Positions 23,229-32,092 of a DNA stretch of 48,117 bases are shown here, one piece after another. This DNA is from Lachnospiraceae bacterium (lineage in GTDB: Bacteria > Bacillota > Clostridia > Lachnospirales > Lachnospiraceae): contig JAFZZY010000013.1 of the NCBI GenBank assembly GCA_017615545.1, positions 101,675 to 149,791 of the forward strand, read 5' to 3'. The notes below the pieces were generated by a model that was not told the origin of the DNA, searched no databases, and saw only the letters and a program-made list of their open reading frames with translations. The first letter of the stretch is position 1. The number at the start of each line of letters is the position of its first letter. Both the position numbers and the translations under genes were made by a program.

Positions 23229-24140
23229 CTACGCATCGTGGAGTTGCTCGTCCTGTTGCTCGGCCTTTGGCTCCTCGTGCGCGGGCTCTTCCAAGCCGAG
23301 GCGCTTCATCTGCAGGTGGTACGTCTGCACCATCGGAGCGCTCGAATTCTTCACGGCCTCCCAAACCCGTTCCATAAAGGCAGCCGCCTCCTCCTTCTTT
23401 CCGTCTAGAACACAGAGCTCGGCATTGATCATAAACGGTGCGGGGTTTTGCTTGGCGTACTCCGATGTGTACGTCAGCGAACGTGCCGCGATCTTCTCCA
23501 TTTGATCATGATCCTTCAGCATCAGATAATATTCGAAATCAATGGCATCCAGCATCAAGCGAAACGCGTCATCGGTTCTGCTTCCGAAGCGTTTGTGCGC
23601 CTCCTCCCACGTCTCGCGAGCTTCATTTTCCCGACCCATACGCGCCAGCGAGGTCAGACGAATGCCCAGATACACCAGCAACGAAACACCCTTGTCGAGC
23701 AGCTGAAGACTCTTGCTTCGGATCTCCTTCGGTTCTAAGACTGTCAGATAGCGATAGGCATTTTCAAAGTCCTCGATCTGGTTGAGATAATCCGCCGTGA
23801 ACATCACATAGTCTTTGAGGTAGGCGATGCTGACCTTAAAACCATACGAATGGTCGCGGATCACCTCTTCGGCGATCGCATAGGCTTTCTCCGTGTAACC
23901 GTTTGTCAGGTACTCGTTCCGAAATTCGAGATACCGGCTGCCCGCCGAACTGTTCTTCTCCTGTCTCAGCATAACTTTCATGAGCACGAACGCCACGGGA
24001 AATGAGAGCACGCAGAACACACAGAATATGGTCAATGCCGCCTTATCATTAAAAAATCGCACTATGAGGTACACAAAGACTCCGGCCAGCATGACCAGAA
24101 GAACCAGCAACCCATAGACCAACACATGCATACGTTTCAT
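23229..24140 (-). CDS. Two-TM protein with TPR-like helical domain
   Basis: 303 residues from ATG 24140 behind GGAGG. Two membrane helices (about 6-28 and 35-55) are followed by a cytoplasmic, all-helical region whose segments (YLEFRNEYLTNGYTEKAYAI, YRYLTVLEP, ARMGRENEARETWEEAHKRF, LDGKKEEAAAFMERVWEAV) look like degenerate TPR repeats, and a Glu/Gln-rich tail (EEPAHEEPKAEQQDEQ). Likely a membrane-attached scaffold; no enzyme motif. It is 55 bp upstream of the XRE-desulfoferrodoxin gene on the same strand. I do not recognise a named family. Confidence 0.75.
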   Translation of the reverse strand: MKRMHVLVYGLLVLLVMLAGVFVYLIVRFFNDKAALTIFCVFCVLSFPVAFVLMKVMLRQEKNSSAGSRYLEFRNEYLTNGYTEKAYAIAEEVIRDHSYGFKVSIAYLKDYVMFTADYLNQIEDFENAYRYLTVLEPKEIRSKSLQLLDKGVSLLVYLGIRLTSLARMGRENEARETWEEAHKRFGSRTDDAFRLMLDAIDFEYYLMLKDHDQMEKIAARSLTYTSEYAKQNPAPFMINAELCVLDGKKEEAAAFMERVWEAVKNSSAPMVQTYHLQMKRLGLEEPAHEEPKAEQQDEQLHDA

Positions 24141-24196
24141 TGAAGCCCTCCTACTGCATTCAATTTCATCCTTTTCCTTCGATCAAAGCCAGCACC

Positions 24197-24628
24197 TCAA
24201 GCCCTTCCAAAGGCACGTATCGCTTCCATCTGCGGGCTCTTCTCGTCGAGCTTCATCAGTTCGATCTTATTGCCATCCGGATCGTGCGTCCAGCACTGCC
24301 AGTTGAAGTCCGCGCCCTGCTTCGGCGCGTCGTCCTGCGGCGCTCCCGTCTCGACGATCTTCCGCCACGCCTCCCGGATATCATCGACCTCTACGCAAAT
24401 GTGGAAGAATCCGATATTCTCGTCGCGGTACGGGATCTCCTTCGTCGCCCCGTAGAACAACTCGATGAACTGACCGCCACCGCCGTACATATACACGATC
24501 CACGGCTCGCCGTTCTCCGGCCGGTCGATGTCAAACGCCTTCTTAAATCCCAGCGTCTGCTCATAGAACGCGATGGTCCTGTCCATGTCCTTGACGTTAA
24601 ATGCTACGTGTCCGATTCCTTTGATCAT
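24197..24628 (-). CDS. VOC-family (glyoxalase I-like) protein
   Basis: 143 residues from ATG 24628, behind GGGAGG; the longer open frame upstream overlaps the acyltransferase gene in another frame and is not coding. Two beta-alpha-beta-beta-beta units typical of the vicinal oxygen chelate fold carry metal ligands His7 (GHVAFNV), Glu in QFIELF, His in FFHICVEV and Glu in NKIELMKL. Members include lactoylglutathione lyase and methylmalonyl-CoA epimerase; active-site details cannot decide here. Soluble, cytoplasmic. It follows the acyltransferase by 26 bp. Confidence 0.9.
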   Translation of the reverse strand: MIKGIGHVAFNVKDMDRTIAFYEQTLGFKKAFDIDRPENGEPWIVYMYGGGGQFIELFYGATKEIPYRDENIGFFHICVEVDDIREAWRKIVETGAPQDDAPKQGADFNWQCWTHDPDGNKIELMKLDEKSPQMEAIRAFGRA

Positions 24629-24654
24629 TTTGTAAACCTCCCAAAGTTTATATT

Positions 24655-25722
24655 CTATTTTGCTTTCACACCGATCAGAAACCTCAGCACCGGTACGCGC
24701 ATGAAGATCTCTGACACGGCAAATGTTACCCCATAAGCGATGATGACAGGGACCGCGTACAACAGCACGATACTGACCTTCAGCGGCTCTGCCAGCAGAT
24801 ACTGCATTACCACCAGGCAGGTGAAATGCAGGCTGTAAAAGGCAAATGAGCGACTCGACAGATAGGTCGCCACCTTGCCATGAAAATCCAAATGTTTCTT
24901 CCCGAAACCGATCAGTCCCAGGATCATAAACCATTCCGAGACAAATTTAGCGATCCGGTTCGCCAGGCCGAAATCCTTCCCGGACCACAGGAACATGTAG
25001 GTGCTGGCAACTCCTGCAACCACACCGATCAACAGGAACAGCACGCCGAACTTCTCGACCTTCTCCTGCGCTTCCTCCGAAGCGAAAACATAGTAGCCGA
25101 TCAGGAAGAGGTACAAAAACTCGACCAGACTCTTGCCGCCCACCGACAGCCAGTCGTTGATGATCGGCAGCGGCAGTCCGAGGCACAGAATGAGCCAAAG
25201 CGGCACCTTTACCTCCGACCCTGAGCGTATCTTCTTCACGAGGGCAATGATCCCGATCGCCACGAGGGATATCACAAACAGGTACAACAAAAACCAAAAC
25301 TGTCCGAACGAAAAACCTCCGTCGCCGCCGGTCAGGTCGGTAAACTTCGTAAAGAAGACGCCGTAGTGTTCGAAAAATCCACCCTCATACCCGTAGTTAT
25401 AGCGGTCCGCAATATACGTCATGGGCGGCACGAGAACGAGCACACCGAACGCCAACGGAACCACCAGACGCTTCACTCGCTCCGTGATATATTGGCCGTA
25501 AGAACGTTTCTTCAGCGCGTAACGCGTGCTCACGCCCGCCAACAAAAACAGCAGTGGCATGATGAACGCCGAGAAAAACGTGATAAAACTACTCGGAACT
25601 TTATTTCCCTCAAAGTTGAGGTAATTCGCCTCTCCCCAGGTATTCCACGCCTGGGCCGCGTGGTACGGGATCAGAAGCAGGATCACCATCCATCGCAGGT
25701 TGTCGATATAGTGTTTTCTCAT
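24655..25722 (-). CDS. Acyltransferase 3 family membrane protein
   Basis: 355 residues from ATG 25722 (GGAAAGGGA upstream). About ten membrane helices, with the family's N-terminal IDNLRWMVILLLIPYHAAQ (conserved Arg and His) and the Ser/Arg-rich loop YALKKRSYGQYITERVKRL between helices. Acyltransferase 3 proteins transfer acetyl or other acyl groups from the cytoplasm to sugars, peptidoglycan or lipids at the outer face; the acceptor cannot be told. 10 bp downstream of the HAD gene, so part of the MIF-proC-HAD run. Confidence 0.9.
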   Translation of the reverse strand: MRKHYIDNLRWMVILLLIPYHAAQAWNTWGEANYLNFEGNKVPSSFITFFSAFIMPLLFLLAGVSTRYALKKRSYGQYITERVKRLVVPLAFGVLVLVPPMTYIADRYNYGYEGGFFEHYGVFFTKFTDLTGGDGGFSFGQFWFLLYLFVISLVAIGIIALVKKIRSGSEVKVPLWLILCLGLPLPIINDWLSVGGKSLVEFLYLFLIGYYVFASEEAQEKVEKFGVLFLLIGVVAGVASTYMFLWSGKDFGLANRIAKFVSEWFMILGLIGFGKKHLDFHGKVATYLSSRSFAFYSLHFTCLVVMQYLLAEPLKVSIVLLYAVPVIIAYGVTFAVSEIFMRVPVLRFLIGVKAK

Positions 25723-25732
25723 GATCCCTTTC

Positions 25733-26452
25733 CTATCCCAACAGAGCCTTCAGTTCGGCCCAATCCTTGATGCGGACCACATCGTCGTGATCCTCCTGCT
25801 CGTAGTCCACGTGCGCCGTATACCATACGGGGAACATGCCTGCCTCCCGCGCGCCTACGATATCGCAGTTGTAGTTATCGCCGACGTACCAGACATCCTC
25901 CGCATCCAGTCCCGCCTTCAAGAGTGCGAGGCGGAAAATGCGAGTGTTCGGCTTGCGAAACAGGTACTCGCTCGTCGCGATGATGAATTCAAAATCATTA
26001 TCCGGAAGGAGCCTGTGAATGCGCTCTTCCACGACCGTGCCTGCGTAACTGATGTTACTGATGACGCCGGTGCGGATCCCCTGTGCACGCAAAAACGCCA
26101 GAAAATCTTCAATACCTTCCGTCGGCTGTCCCGGTGACGCTGCGTCCCAAAACGCGCGGTCGATCACCTCCGCCGTAGCGTCGATCTTAACCCCCATGGA
26201 TTCGTACAGATAGTGCGTAAACATGTGATTCGGGATCTCGACGATGCGACGCTCTTTCGCATAGGCCGGGTCGAAGCGGCGGATCTCACGATTGATCGCT
26301 TCTGCTTCCGCCTGGACCTCCTCGACCGAGTAGCCGAAGCGATTCTCACTCGCCATCGCCAGAACCGCCGCCGTTCCGCGGATCCCGTTAAACGAAGCCT
26401 CCGCGATCAGCGTCTGACCATAGTCAAACAGGATCATTTTCGGTTTCTTCAT
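25733..26452 (-). CDS. HAD-superfamily hydrolase (subfamily IA)
   Basis: 239 residues. ATG 26452 is 1 bp after the stop of the preceding gene and has AGGAAAG upstream. HAD motifs: I, FDYGQTLIAEA (nucleophile Asp10; the usual second Asp of DxD is Gly, as in dehalogenase-like members); II, GVISNISYAG; III, Lys in YLFRKPNTRIF; IV, VGDNYNCDIVGAREAGM. A helical cap lies between motifs I and II. It should hydrolyse a small phosphate ester or related substrate; the missing second Asp makes the mechanism less certain. Confidence 0.9.
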   Translation of the reverse strand: MKKPKMILFDYGQTLIAEASFNGIRGTAAVLAMASENRFGYSVEEVQAEAEAINREIRRFDPAYAKERRIVEIPNHMFTHYLYESMGVKIDATAEVIDRAFWDAASPGQPTEGIEDFLAFLRAQGIRTGVISNISYAGTVVEERIHRLLPDNDFEFIIATSEYLFRKPNTRIFRLALLKAGLDAEDVWYVGDNYNCDIVGAREAGMFPVWYTAHVDYEQEDHDDVVRIKDWAELKALLG

Positions 26453-26453
26453 G

Positions 26454-27152
26454 TTAATTCTTTCCTGTAAATATCTTGTGTTTCTTAGCTTCTTCGATGA
26501 AGGCTGCAAGCCTTCCGTCCTCCAGGATCGCTTTCTTCAATCTATCATTGAAAAGGCCGGCGACATCCTCGGCCGTTTGCTCCTTCCAAAAACCGCTCGG
26601 CAACTCTTTATAAAACTTCCCGCCGAATGTATTGCCCGCAGAGGAACCTGGGGACGAAACATCCTCTTCGATCACGACCTTACCATCGCGTGCGAAGATC
26701 ATGGTCAGCACCGTGTTCTCAAACGCAGGCCTGAAAAAATACTTTGCAAATATGAAATCCGAAGGGCGGAAATTTAAGCCCAGATCCGTCGCCAGTTGTT
26801 CCGCGTAGGAATTCAACGAACCACGGATCAGCGTATTGTTATCCTTAAAGATCTGCTCCAGCTTCGGTGTGATCTCCATCTCGGTGATCGAGTCCGGCAG
26901 GATCAGTTCTTTCAGCGTTTCAAACCTCTCCAGATACGAACTGTCGATCCTGCGGAAACCATAAGTATAGCATTTCAATGTATCCGTAAGGAGCAGCGAG
27001 ATCTCGGCTGGATCGGTAGCATTTTCCTTGCGAAAACTCTTGAAGATCTTCTCGAGTTTGTCGCCAAACTCATTCTCACAGAACTCCTCATCACCGATTG
27101 CTTCGATCTCCAACGCATAATCCCGGTCGGTGTAATGATACATCAGGCCCAT
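26454..27152 (-). CDS. Conserved hypothetical protein, 232 residues
   Basis: ATG 27152 follows GAGG with 7-nt spacing. Soluble, mixed alpha/beta, with acidic N-terminal half and the segments LPDSITEMEITPKLEQIFK, IRGSLNSYAEQLATDLGLNF and a Ser/Gly patch SSPGSSAGNTFGGKF. No signal peptide, membrane segment or metal motif. It is 15 bp after the proC-like gene and 1 bp before the HAD gene, so it is co-transcribed with both. Not recognised. Confidence 0.7.
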   Translation of the reverse strand: MGLMYHYTDRDYALEIEAIGDEEFCENEFGDKLEKIFKSFRKENATDPAEISLLLTDTLKCYTYGFRRIDSSYLERFETLKELILPDSITEMEITPKLEQIFKDNNTLIRGSLNSYAEQLATDLGLNFRPSDFIFAKYFFRPAFENTVLTMIFARDGKVVIEEDVSSPGSSAGNTFGGKFYKELPSGFWKEQTAEDVAGLFNDRLKKAILEDGRLAAFIEEAKKHKIFTGKN

Positions 27153-27167
27153 CGTTTTACCTCTTTC

Positions 27168-27974
27168 TCAGTTGAAAAGTTTCTCGGCGTTTTGTGCGGT
27201 CGCCCGTCGCTTCGCCAAGGTTTTTTCAAACAGCTGATCCGCTGTCTCCGGGAAGCCCTCATAAACGACCTTCGTGCCTTCCATCGTGATGCCGCCCGGC
27301 GTAGCCACGCGGTTCACAACATCCTCAAACGTCATATTCTTCTGCAGCATCAACTCGCCTGTCGCACTCATGGTGTTCATGACGATCTTCACGATCTGCT
27401 CGTCCGGGATCGTCGTATGCTTCTTCGCCGATCGGCAAATGACATCAAATATGGACGCGATAAAACCGGGCATGCAGCTGGCCAGTTCCGAGCCCATACC
27501 CATCTCATTTTCCGGAAGTTCGATCGCATCGCCGATGGTCGCCAGAAGCTTCGTGAGCTCCGCCTTATCCTGCTCCGTCACCAACTCGTTGTAGCAAACC
27601 AGTGACTGCGAGCGGCCGATCTCCGCAGTCACGCTCGGGATGACCTTCGCCATCTTACACTTCACGATACGCTCCATGTGTTCAAACTTCACACTGCCGT
27701 TCAGAGACACTATGAAAATTTCATCCTTTATATCGTCTTTGATCTCGTCCAAAACGATCTTGATATCCGCAGGACGCACGCATACGAAAAGTATGTCGCA
27801 GGCTTTTGCAGCCTCGACATTCGTGCAGACATTCGCGATCGCAGCCGCCTCCTGTACCTTCGCCGCAGTGCGGTTCGCAACGTACAGGTCCTCCTTTGCG
27901 ACCACGCCCGATTCAAAAAACTTCCAGAGAAGCATTTTCCCCATGCTTCCGTAACCTAAGATTCCTGTTTTCAT
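27168..27974 (-). CDS. Pyrroline-5-carboxylate reductase-like protein (ProC family)
   Basis: 268 residues, normal ProC length, from ATG 27974 behind AAGGAG. N-terminal Rossmann motif GYGSMGKML for NAD(P)H; VRPADIKIVLDEI in the middle; and the C-terminal family signature region RVATPGGITMEGTKV. The reaction would be reduction of pyrroline-5-carboxylate to proline. ProC paralogues with altered specificity are common, and no other proline gene is nearby, so the symbol is withheld. Between the MIF-like gene (45 bp upstream) and a hypothetical gene. Confidence 0.87.
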   Translation of the reverse strand: MKTGILGYGSMGKMLLWKFFESGVVAKEDLYVANRTAAKVQEAAAIANVCTNVEAAKACDILFVCVRPADIKIVLDEIKDDIKDEIFIVSLNGSVKFEHMERIVKCKMAKVIPSVTAEIGRSQSLVCYNELVTEQDKAELTKLLATIGDAIELPENEMGMGSELASCMPGFIASIFDVICRSAKKHTTIPDEQIVKIVMNTMSATGELMLQKNMTFEDVVNRVATPGGITMEGTKVVYEGFPETADQLFEKTLAKRRATAQNAEKLFN

Positions 27975-28019
27975 TTTCCACTCCTTGTGAAACCTACGGC
28001 AGCGCCTCAGCCGCAGGTA

Positions 28020-28364
28020 CTAAAAGTTCGATCCGTTCCAGCCCCAATCCGTCGTCGATGAATACTTGACGTAGATGTGGTCGGCTGCAATGCCCAGCAC
28101 CTCGCCAAAGATCTTCGAGATCTCCGCGGTCAGCGCGGACAGTGCGCTTTCGGATGATCTTCCATATACGCTTACGTCGACAAACGCGGTCGGCTGGCTG
28201 TTATCCCCGCGAAAATACAGGTGATAACCATCCTCAAAACCGGTCATCAGCCACGCCTCGCTCTTCCCCGGCAGCAGCGCGATCGCCTGCCCCAGACGGG
28301 CCTTCAATTCCTTCTCCTGATCCTCTGTGATCTTTACACTGATCTTTGAATTAATAAACGGCAT
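28020..28364 (-). CDS. Macrophage migration inhibitory factor-like tautomerase
   Basis: 114 residues, the exact size of MIF/phenylpyruvate tautomerase proteins. ATG 28364 follows GGAGG and puts Pro at position 2 (MPFINSKIS), the catalytic base once Met is removed; the TTG two codons earlier would destroy this. Other family features are the basic KAR segment and DWGWNGSNF at the C-terminus, which is the usual end of the MIF fold. Catalyses keto-enol tautomerisation; physiological substrate in bacteria unclear. First gene after the promoter at 28422-28450. Confidence 0.88.
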   Translation of the reverse strand: MPFINSKISVKITEDQEKELKARLGQAIALLPGKSEAWLMTGFEDGYHLYFRGDNSQPTAFVDVSVYGRSSESALSALTAEISKIFGEVLGIAADHIYVKYSSTTDWGWNGSNF

Positions 28365-28421
28365 ATTCAATTCCTCCTCACCTTATAAAACGTTGTTTAC
28401 TTGCTAACTGACTTGCCTTCT

Positions 28422-28450
28422 ATCTTACCATCTTTTCGTCTGAAAAGCAA
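28422..28450 (-). promoter_or_regulatory. Promoter of the MIF-like/proC-like gene run
   Basis: Minus-strand TTGCTT (28445-28450), 17-bp spacer, TAAGAT (28422-28427), about 58 bp before the MIF-like start. Confidence 0.5.
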
Positions 28451-28451
28451 G

Positions 28452-28492
28452 AAAAGATACGCCCCCGGAGCTATCCGGAAAGCGTATCTTTT
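28452..28492 (-). terminator. Terminator after the second HD-GYP gene
   Basis: Perfect 11-bp stem AAAAGATACGC / GCGTATCTTTT with an inner CCGGA/TCCGG hairpin, then a T-rich tail on the minus strand. It lies 30 bp after the stop at 28522. Confidence 0.85.
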
Positions 28493-28521
28493 GACACATA
28501 TTTCAAACTGTTTTTACTAGG

Positions 28522-30273
28522 TCAATGTGTTTTGCACATGCCGCCTTCGCCGATCAGGCCGGATCCGTCGGGAACCGCCTCCTGCTCGCTGTAGTACGCT
28601 TCCAGACGCGGACGCGCCGCCACATAGAAACGCTCCAGCTGCGGATCGAACTGCGTGCCCATGCCCTCCATGATGATGGAGTCGGCCTTATCAAACGGCA
28701 TGCTGTCTTTGTACACTCGCTTGCTGACCAGCGCGTCGTACACATCGGCGATCGCCATGATGCGCGCCTCGAGCGGGATCTCCTCGCCCTTCAGGCCCTC
28801 GGGATAACCCGAGCCGTCCCAGCGTTCATGGTGGTAATGTGCAACATTTTCCGCGATCTCGTGGAACTCGACGTCGTCCGTACCTTCCAGGATGGCATGG
28901 ACGATATGTGCGCCTTCTTTCGCGTGTGCCTTCATCTTCTCGAACTCCCACGGCTCGAAACGGCCGGGCTTTCGGAGTATGACGTCATCGACCGCGATCT
29001 TACCGAGGTCGTGCATGGGCGCCGCTTTTATGACATTTCGTATAAAATCCTCGGAGATATTCAGGGTGTTGTCCTTACGGATCTCATCGGTCAGCATGCG
29101 CACACCTTCGCTGGTGCGGCGAATGTGACCGCCCGTCGAATTGTCACGACTTTCAACCATAGTCGCCATGCCCAGGATGAGTTTTTCATGCATCTCGACG
29201 ATGTGTTCCGTCTTTTCGGCAACCTCGTCCTTCAGGCGCAGATTAAAGTCGTTCAGCAGCTGTACGTACTTCTGCCGCTTCGTGTCGTCGGTCAGAAAGA
29301 ACTGGTAACCACCCTTTCGCTTGCCACCGTAGAGATAGGTCAATGTGACCAGGTAGCTGTTGTCTCCAATGTGATAGCGGAAGGAGTTTTGTGTATTGTC
29401 ATGCTCGAAGGTGTCGAGCCAGCGATTTACCTGATCCGACACGGAAAGATTGGCCGGAATGATCTTATCGACCTGGACGTCCGCCAGTTCCGGAAAGATC
29501 GCACGTGCGGTCTCATTGCTGCCCAGATAACGACGCTTGAAGTCAAACGAGATGAAGCCCTTGTCGCCGGTCTGGACCATCGTATCGATTCCGGTATCGG
29601 TGATGTCGTAGAGGCACACCTGGTGGATGATGATCAGATACATGATCTGGGCGAGTACATACGCCGCCGGTAGCATCTCGATCTTATCGGTAAAGATCTG
29701 GCGTACGCCGTAGAATACGAAGATCGCGACTAGTTCAGGGATGAACATGAGCAGGATGATCTTGTTGGGAACGTTCTTCTTGCGGATCGCGCTGTAGATC
29801 ATGGCTGCGAAACTGATGGCAAACAGGGCCAGTATCATGGTCACATAGGCCGCATGGAACGGGCCGTACTGTTTGTTGACCAGCCGTCCCACGCCGTCCT
29901 CGATCACGAAATCGCAGGATTTGTAAAACCACTGCATATCTCCGACCGTCAACGCCATCAGGAACATCGCCGTGCTGATCACAAACATCAGGATCCGGAT
30001 CCATTTGTTCACCCGGATCTGACACAGATTGAGTATGGCGAGCGTAATGATCAGCATCAAAAACGTGCCGCCGAAATACGTGATCTTATTCGCGAGGATC
30101 GCCTCGGACAGGTTCTCCGCCTGCGCCGTCATCACATTTCCGAGTATGGCGATCGGCACCATGGTAAAGATCAAAGTAACGTGCACATCAAAATGCTTAT
30201 GCCACGACATGATGTACAGAAAAGTCAAAAAAATCGAAACACCCAGAAGAATTTGGTAGTAAGCGATGATCAT
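28522..30273 (-). CDS. Multi-TM sensor HD-GYP phosphodiesterase
   Basis: 583 residues. ATG 30273 follows GGGAGG (8 nt); the longer frame to 30387 starts inside the promoter. Residues 3-222 hold about seven membrane helices, similar in layout to 7TM histidine-kinase sensor modules. A PAS-like domain (about 225-335, KGFISFDFKRRYLGSNETAR) and a coiled coil (335-372) precede the HD-GYP domain with GHIRRTSEG, MHDLGKIAVDD (His421, Asp422), HYHHERWDGSGYP (GYP 489-491), IMAIADVYDAL and KRVYKD. It should hydrolyse c-di-GMP. Unlike the protein from 14979-17357 it has no C-terminal extension. Its promoter (30359-30387) lies next to the 52-bp repeat array. Confidence 0.92.
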   Translation of the reverse strand: MIIAYYQILLGVSIFLTFLYIMSWHKHFDVHVTLIFTMVPIAILGNVMTAQAENLSEAILANKITYFGGTFLMLIITLAILNLCQIRVNKWIRILMFVISTAMFLMALTVGDMQWFYKSCDFVIEDGVGRLVNKQYGPFHAAYVTMILALFAISFAAMIYSAIRKKNVPNKIILLMFIPELVAIFVFYGVRQIFTDKIEMLPAAYVLAQIMYLIIIHQVCLYDITDTGIDTMVQTGDKGFISFDFKRRYLGSNETARAIFPELADVQVDKIIPANLSVSDQVNRWLDTFEHDNTQNSFRYHIGDNSYLVTLTYLYGGKRKGGYQFFLTDDTKRQKYVQLLNDFNLRLKDEVAEKTEHIVEMHEKLILGMATMVESRDNSTGGHIRRTSEGVRMLTDEIRKDNTLNISEDFIRNVIKAAPMHDLGKIAVDDVILRKPGRFEPWEFEKMKAHAKEGAHIVHAILEGTDDVEFHEIAENVAHYHHERWDGSGYPEGLKGEEIPLEARIMAIADVYDALVSKRVYKDSMPFDKADSIIMEGMGTQFDPQLERFYVAARPRLEAYYSEQEAVPDGSGLIGEGGMCKTH

Positions 30274-30358
30274 GCTATTGCCTCCCGACCCGGCCCCAAA
30301 CGCCCCGTGAATCTGCCACTTCACGACCGCTAGGCCACTTATTCCTCCCCTTGAAAAT

Positions 30359-30387
30359 ACTATAGCATAGCAGGCTAACGCCGTCAA
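30359..30387 (-). promoter_or_regulatory. Promoter of the second HD-GYP gene
   Basis: Minus-strand TTGACG (30382-30387), 17-bp spacer, TATAGT (30359-30364). The leader is about 80 nt. GGGGAGG followed by GTGGCCTAG inside it is a decoy start that stops at once. Confidence 0.75.
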
Positions 30388-30431
30388 TAATCGCAGGGGA
30401 TTTTTGATAATAACAGCGCTGGTTTAGATGC

Positions 30432-30886
30432 TTTACGGCTGGATTTAATAAACTTCGCTTCCAGCCGTAATCATTCTCGATCCTTTACGGCTAGATTTCA
30501 TAAACTTCGCTTCCAGCCGTAATCATTTTCGAACCTTTACGGCTAGATTTCGTGATTTGCTCTTCCAGCCGTAATCGCTCTTTACACTTTACGGTTAGAT
30601 TTCATAAACTTCGCTTTCAGCCGTAATCATTCTCGATCCTTTACGGCTAGATTTCATAAACTTCGCTTCCAGCCGTAATCATCGTCGATCCTTTACAGCT
30701 AGATTTCATAAACTTCGCTTCCAGCCGTAATCATCGGCGATCCTTTACGGCTAGATTTCATAAACTTCGCTTCCAGCCGTAATCATTCTTGATCCTTTAC
30801 GGCTAGATTTCATAAACTTCGCTTCTAGCCGTAATCATCGGCGATCCTTTACAGCTAGATTTCATAAACTTCGCTTCCAGCCGTAA
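30432..30886. repeat. Tandem array of nine 52-bp hairpin-forming units
   Basis: Units begin at 30432, 30484, 30536, 30588, 30640, 30692, 30744, 30796 and 30848, with an exact 52-bp period. Each contains an interrupted inverted repeat, TTACGGCTGGA ... TCCAGCCGTAA in unit 1 (11 bp, perfect) with an internal segment near AATAAACTTCGC; other units have TAGA or CAGCTAGA variants on the left arm. Linkers are near-identical (TCATTCTCGATCC and variants), so there are no unique spacers. Unit 3 is the most diverged. No open frame is conserved across units and no T-run follows the stems. Lies between the nuclease gene and the HD-GYP promoter. Confidence 0.95.
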
Positions 30887-30901
30887 TTTATCCCCCTCAC
30901 G

Positions 30902-30935
30902 CCACGAGCCGCCGAGTTACCCCGACGGCCCGTGG
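30902..30935. other. Hairpin beside the 52-bp array
   Basis: CCACG-A-GCCG pairs with CGGC-C-CGTGG around a 14-nt loop, followed by TTTT on the plus strand. It lies 31 bp beyond the nuclease stop but has no T-run on the minus strand, so its use as the terminator of that gene is doubtful. Confidence 0.4.
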
Positions 30936-30966
30936 TTTTGGAGAAAAAGAAAATGAGAACAAATAT

Positions 30967-32070
30967 TTAGTAAGGGTTACATCTGCCGCAGGCTTTATAC
31001 CCTCTGTCTTTCAGTTCCTCAACAGTGCCTTCGAAGAACTCCTTGTTCTTCTCTTTCATGTCGTTGACTGACGGACAGTCCGGCAGGTGTGCCCGTTTGG
31101 TATTCTTGTTTAGTACTAGCTGTACGATCTCCGCATCTGGCGCGATGGTCCGCTCGACGATATTGCTGTCGCCAGTAGCGTAGTTGATCTCGATCCCGGG
31201 CTGCACGTTATAGCACCACACGCAGAAACGCATTGTCGCATCCTCGACGGCCTCAGCCTCGATCAGCACTCCCCGCGCCACCAGTTCGTCCCCGACGAAG
31301 TACGGCGTCACGCGGTACAGCACATGATTTCCGGTCTGCTTCACGTAGTCGCCTACCTGGTTTTCATAAGGCAGCATCCCCGACATATTCAGGTACCTGG
31401 TTCCCGTGATCAGGTTCGACTCGTTCGCATTTTCCCCGCCCAGCTGCCAGCCGATCAGGTGGCAACGATTGTACAGGTACAGATCCTCGATCAACTCGGA
31501 ATACTTCACGGTCTGCCAACCGGACGGCTTCACCATCCCGATGGCCCCGCGCTCCATCCCCGCACCCGGCATGCTCTCGGGTCCCACGCAAGCATACACG
31601 GTCCCGCACCGGTCGAGCGCATCGAGGTCCGGGTACACCTCGGTCCCCGGCACCCACGCCAGCCGCTCAGCGTCCGTGAAGAACGGTACGTTGTTATTCA
31701 CCACCACTGACGCTTCTCCCGCAAATGCGGGTATCGTAGCGTAGTCGAATTTGGCTTCAGTCAGTTCCTTGACCGGGATGGCTTTCGTTGCTTTTGTAGC
31801 TATATTGTTGGCCTCGGTCAATGCTTGTGTTGCTAGTTCAGTGTTCATCGCGGAATAGTTTCCCGTTTCTTCTATTGTTGCCGCGATAGGTTTGTCAGAC
31901 GGATTACTGAGCAATTGCATCAAAATAGAGCATCCGGTCAAATAGAAGCAACACAAGCATGTGACCAATACCAACCCCAGTCGGGATCTCATTGACCCCC
32001 GGAGGTTATTTGAACGGAGGATAGGATCCGGTGAGGTTCTATTCAGTTTTTGTAAAATAGTCCTTACCAT
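30967..32070 (-). CDS. Lipoprotein DNA-entry-type nuclease with Ada-like C-terminal zinc domain
   Basis: 367 residues from ATG 32070 (GGGGG with 7-nt spacing); an in-frame ATG at 31992 would give a more usual short signal peptide and cannot be excluded. The hydrophobic segment LGLVLVTCLCCFYLTGC ends in a lipobox. Residues 120-300 match the EndA/DNA-RNA non-specific nuclease family: LYNRCHLIGWQLGG (catalytic His; the DRGH-type motif reads NRCH), ESNLITGTRYLN (metal Asn), MLPYENQVGDYV and GNHVLYRVTPYF. The last 50 residues (LNKNTKRAHLPDCPSV ... YKACGRCNP) resemble the Ada metal-binding domain and are shared with the gene 22 bp upstream. Expected to cleave DNA at the cell surface, as in competence or nutrient scavenging. 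Downstream of a c-di-GMP riboswitch. Confidence 0.88.
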   Translation of the reverse strand: MVRTILQKLNRTSPDPILRSNNLRGSMRSRLGLVLVTCLCCFYLTGCSILMQLLSNPSDKPIAATIEETGNYSAMNTELATQALTEANNIATKATKAIPVKELTEAKFDYATIPAFAGEASVVVNNNVPFFTDAERLAWVPGTEVYPDLDALDRCGTVYACVGPESMPGAGMERGAIGMVKPSGWQTVKYSELIEDLYLYNRCHLIGWQLGGENANESNLITGTRYLNMSGMLPYENQVGDYVKQTGNHVLYRVTPYFVGDELVARGVLIEAEAVEDATMRFCVWCYNVQPGIEINYATGDSNIVERTIAPDAEIVQLVLNKNTKRAHLPDCPSVNDMKEKNKEFFEGTVEELKDRGYKACGRCNPY

Positions 32071-32092
32071 GTCTATGCCCCCATTTCATTTG

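Noticed and set aside
24628..24934. N-terminal extension of the VOC protein
   Set aside because: It overlaps the acyltransferase gene in another frame; the ATG at 24628 has a strong RBS and begins the VOC fold.
30274..30358. Second c-di-GMP riboswitch in the leader of the HD-GYP gene
   Set aside because: The leader is G-rich and structured-looking but lacks the GACGCAAAGC core and the GAAA-capped stem.
30432..30886. CRISPR array
   Set aside because: Regular period and palindromic units suggest it at first, but the segments between stems are near-identical, not unique spacers, and there are no cas genes in the window.
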